Source of the DNA: Sphingobacteriales bacterium
GTDB taxonomy: Bacteria > Bacteroidota > Bacteroidia > Chitinophagales > UBA2359
DNA: 64,000 nt
Direction of reading: 5' to 3'
NCBI GenBank assembly: GCA_016700115.1
Contig: CP064999.1
Span: 5,902,412 to 5,966,411, forward strand
This document shows, one piece after another, positions 63,036 through 64,000 of this stretch (position 1 is its first letter; the number at the start of each line of letters is the position of its first letter). A program made the translations under genes and the position numbers. Below the pieces are notes generated by a model. The model had not been told where the DNA came from and did not search any database. It saw only the letters and a list, made by a program, of their open reading frames with translations.

Positions 63036-63869
63036 ATGGATTTAACCGCATTTATTCGCAATGCCTTAGCCGAAGACATCGGCAGTGGTGACCATACTAC
63101 TCTGGCTTGTATTCCGGCACATGCTACCGGCAAGGCACGTTTATTGGTCAAGGAAACCGGGGTGATTGCCGGAATAGAAATGGCCAAACTGATTTGTAAA
63201 GAGGTGGATGAAGGATTGGAAGTTGAAGAATTTTTAAAAGATGGAGATTGTGTAAAACCCGGTGATATAGGCTTGGTGATAGCAGGCAACAAACAATCCA
63301 TCCTTAAAGCAGAACGCCTGCTGCTAAATTGTATGCAAAGGATGAGCGGAATTGCAACATTGACAAACCGCTATGTTCAGGAAATTGCTGATACTTCGGC
63401 ACGAATTTTAGATACCCGGAAAACAACACCCGGTTTCAGGTATATCGAAAAATGGGCTGTGCGCATTGGCGGAGGCTACAACCATAGGTTTGGGTTGTAT
63501 GATATGATTATGATTAAAGACAATCATCACGACTATTGCGGAGGAATTGTCAATGCCATCCGCCAAACGCGTCAGTATCTCTCTCAAACAGGCTTAATGC
63601 TCAAAGTAGAAATAGAGGTGCGAAATTTGAAAGAACTCGAATTGGTACTGGAAACCGGACAAATTGACCGCATCATGTTTGATAATTTTGATGTACCTGC
63701 AACCTATCGGGCTGTTGAGTTGGTCAACCGCCAATATGAAACCGAAACTTCCGGAGGCATTAACCTGAATACGGTTAGAGAATATGCCGAAACCGGGGTA
63801 GATTTTATTTCAGTCGGTGCACTCACACATTCATATACCAGTATGGATATTAGCCTTAAAGCCATCTAA
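63036..63869 (+). CDS. nadC: nicotinate-nucleotide pyrophosphorylase (carboxylating)
   Basis: The 277-residue quinolinate phosphoribosyltransferase makes nicotinate mononucleotide from quinolinate and PRPP, a committed step of NAD synthesis. Family motifs: ALAEDIGSGDHTT, AERLLLNCMQRMSGIAT, ILDTRKTTPGFRYIEKWAV with the substrate-binding basic residues, GGGYNHRFGLYDMIMIKDNH, VEIEVRNLKE, IMFDNF and FISVGALTHS. Length is normal. It lies behind the ACMSD gene, 113 bp away, possibly co-transcribed, placing two enzymes that compete for or use the same branch-point product together. Confidence 0.95.
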   Translation: MDLTAFIRNALAEDIGSGDHTTLACIPAHATGKARLLVKETGVIAGIEMAKLICKEVDEGLEVEEFLKDGDCVKPGDIGLVIAGNKQSILKAERLLLNCMQRMSGIATLTNRYVQEIADTSARILDTRKTTPGFRYIEKWAVRIGGGYNHRFGLYDMIMIKDNHHDYCGGIVNAIRQTRQYLSQTGLMLKVEIEVRNLKELELVLETGQIDRIMFDNFDVPATYRAVELVNRQYETETSGGINLNTVREYAETGVDFISVGALTHSYTSMDISLKAI

Positions 63870-64000
63870 AAAAGTTTGGAGTGTTGCCGCTGTCTGTATA
63901 GAGGTGTAAAGGACAAATATATACATCTATCTTTTGTTTAGTAGGTAATACTACTTTACCTCAGTTTTCCCTTAATTGTCAGACTATAATTTGTGTGGTT
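63870..64000. other. window end, nothing recognised
   Basis: 131 bp of AT-rich sequence after nadC. No clear terminator or gene start is seen. Confidence 0.4.

Noticed and set aside
1..64000. tRNA or rRNA genes
   Set aside because: No cloverleaf-like segment or rRNA sequence was noticed by eye; a covariance-model scan would be needed to exclude small RNAs.

Overview
The window is a Bacteroidota chromosome segment at about 42-45% G+C by eye. The evidence is T9SS-type C-terminal sorting domains (a type B gliding-motility tail on the 3806-residue protein, type A tails on several others), many lipoproteins, start codons without Shine-Dalgarno sequences, and repeated TAnnTTTG boxes (the Bacteroidota -7 promoter element) upstream of genes. 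The family cannot be fixed from the sequence; gene content would suit the Saprospirales/Chitinophagales side of the phylum.

Layout. 1-4900: the start of lpd, a lipoprotein, a helical protein of unknown function and a secreted CARDB protein. 4931-11076: two inverted copies of one IS4-superfamily element, each with its own 6-bp target duplication, enclosing three secreted-protein genes of which two are broken. 11317-14159: a transglutaminase-like protein and a cytochrome P450. 14306-20194: a tandemly duplicated cassette of about 2.68 kb (lipoprotein, secreted matrixin-like metalloprotease, Lgt-like membrane protein; the second Lgt copy is a fragment). Each copy is preceded by a candidate promoter with a run of 8 or 9 G next to its -7 box. 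20805-27648: an all-minus block with an alpha/beta hydrolase, a Baeyer-Villiger-type monooxygenase, thioredoxin reductase, a WD40 lipoprotein, a SnoaL-like lipoprotein and a lipase-maturation-factor-like membrane protein. 28021-33579: a UbiA-type prenyltransferase, a polysaccharide-export type ABC ATPase, a methyltransferase, a PhyH-type dioxygenase and purB. 34028-46675: a beta-helix surface protein, a nucleotide-sugar dehydrogenase, threonine aldolase, a conserved unknown, moeA, a PlsB-like acyltransferase, a membrane-anchored ASKHA-like protein and an ArnT/PMT-type glycosyltransferase. 47063-58483: a giant adhesin with 36 Ig-like repeats. 58595-63869: a PspC/head-GIN protein with its PadR regulator, then ACMSD and nadC.

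Functional themes are the cell surface and secretion (adhesin, beta-helix protein, matrixins, CARDB protein, glycosyltransferase, exporter ATPase, nucleotide-sugar dehydrogenase), oxidative and lipid chemistry (P450, monooxygenase plus hydrolase, PhyH enzyme, acyltransferase), and cofactor metabolism (moeA, nadC with ACMSD at the quinolinate branch point).

The most unusual content is non-coding. There are two arrays of a 21-bp unit kept in perfect register over 13 and 14 copies but conserved only in an 11-bp core. There are several heptanucleotide arrays placed against gene starts and stops, one of which supplies a stop codon. Poly-G runs sit in the two promoters of the duplicated metalloprotease cassette, and a shared promoter/leader module precedes two secreted-protein genes. 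Inside the adhesin, four copies of a 1050-bp higher-order repeat (domain order ABCAB) keep exact length. Several apparent frameshifts fall in homopolymers, so assembly error must be excluded before calling those genes dead.
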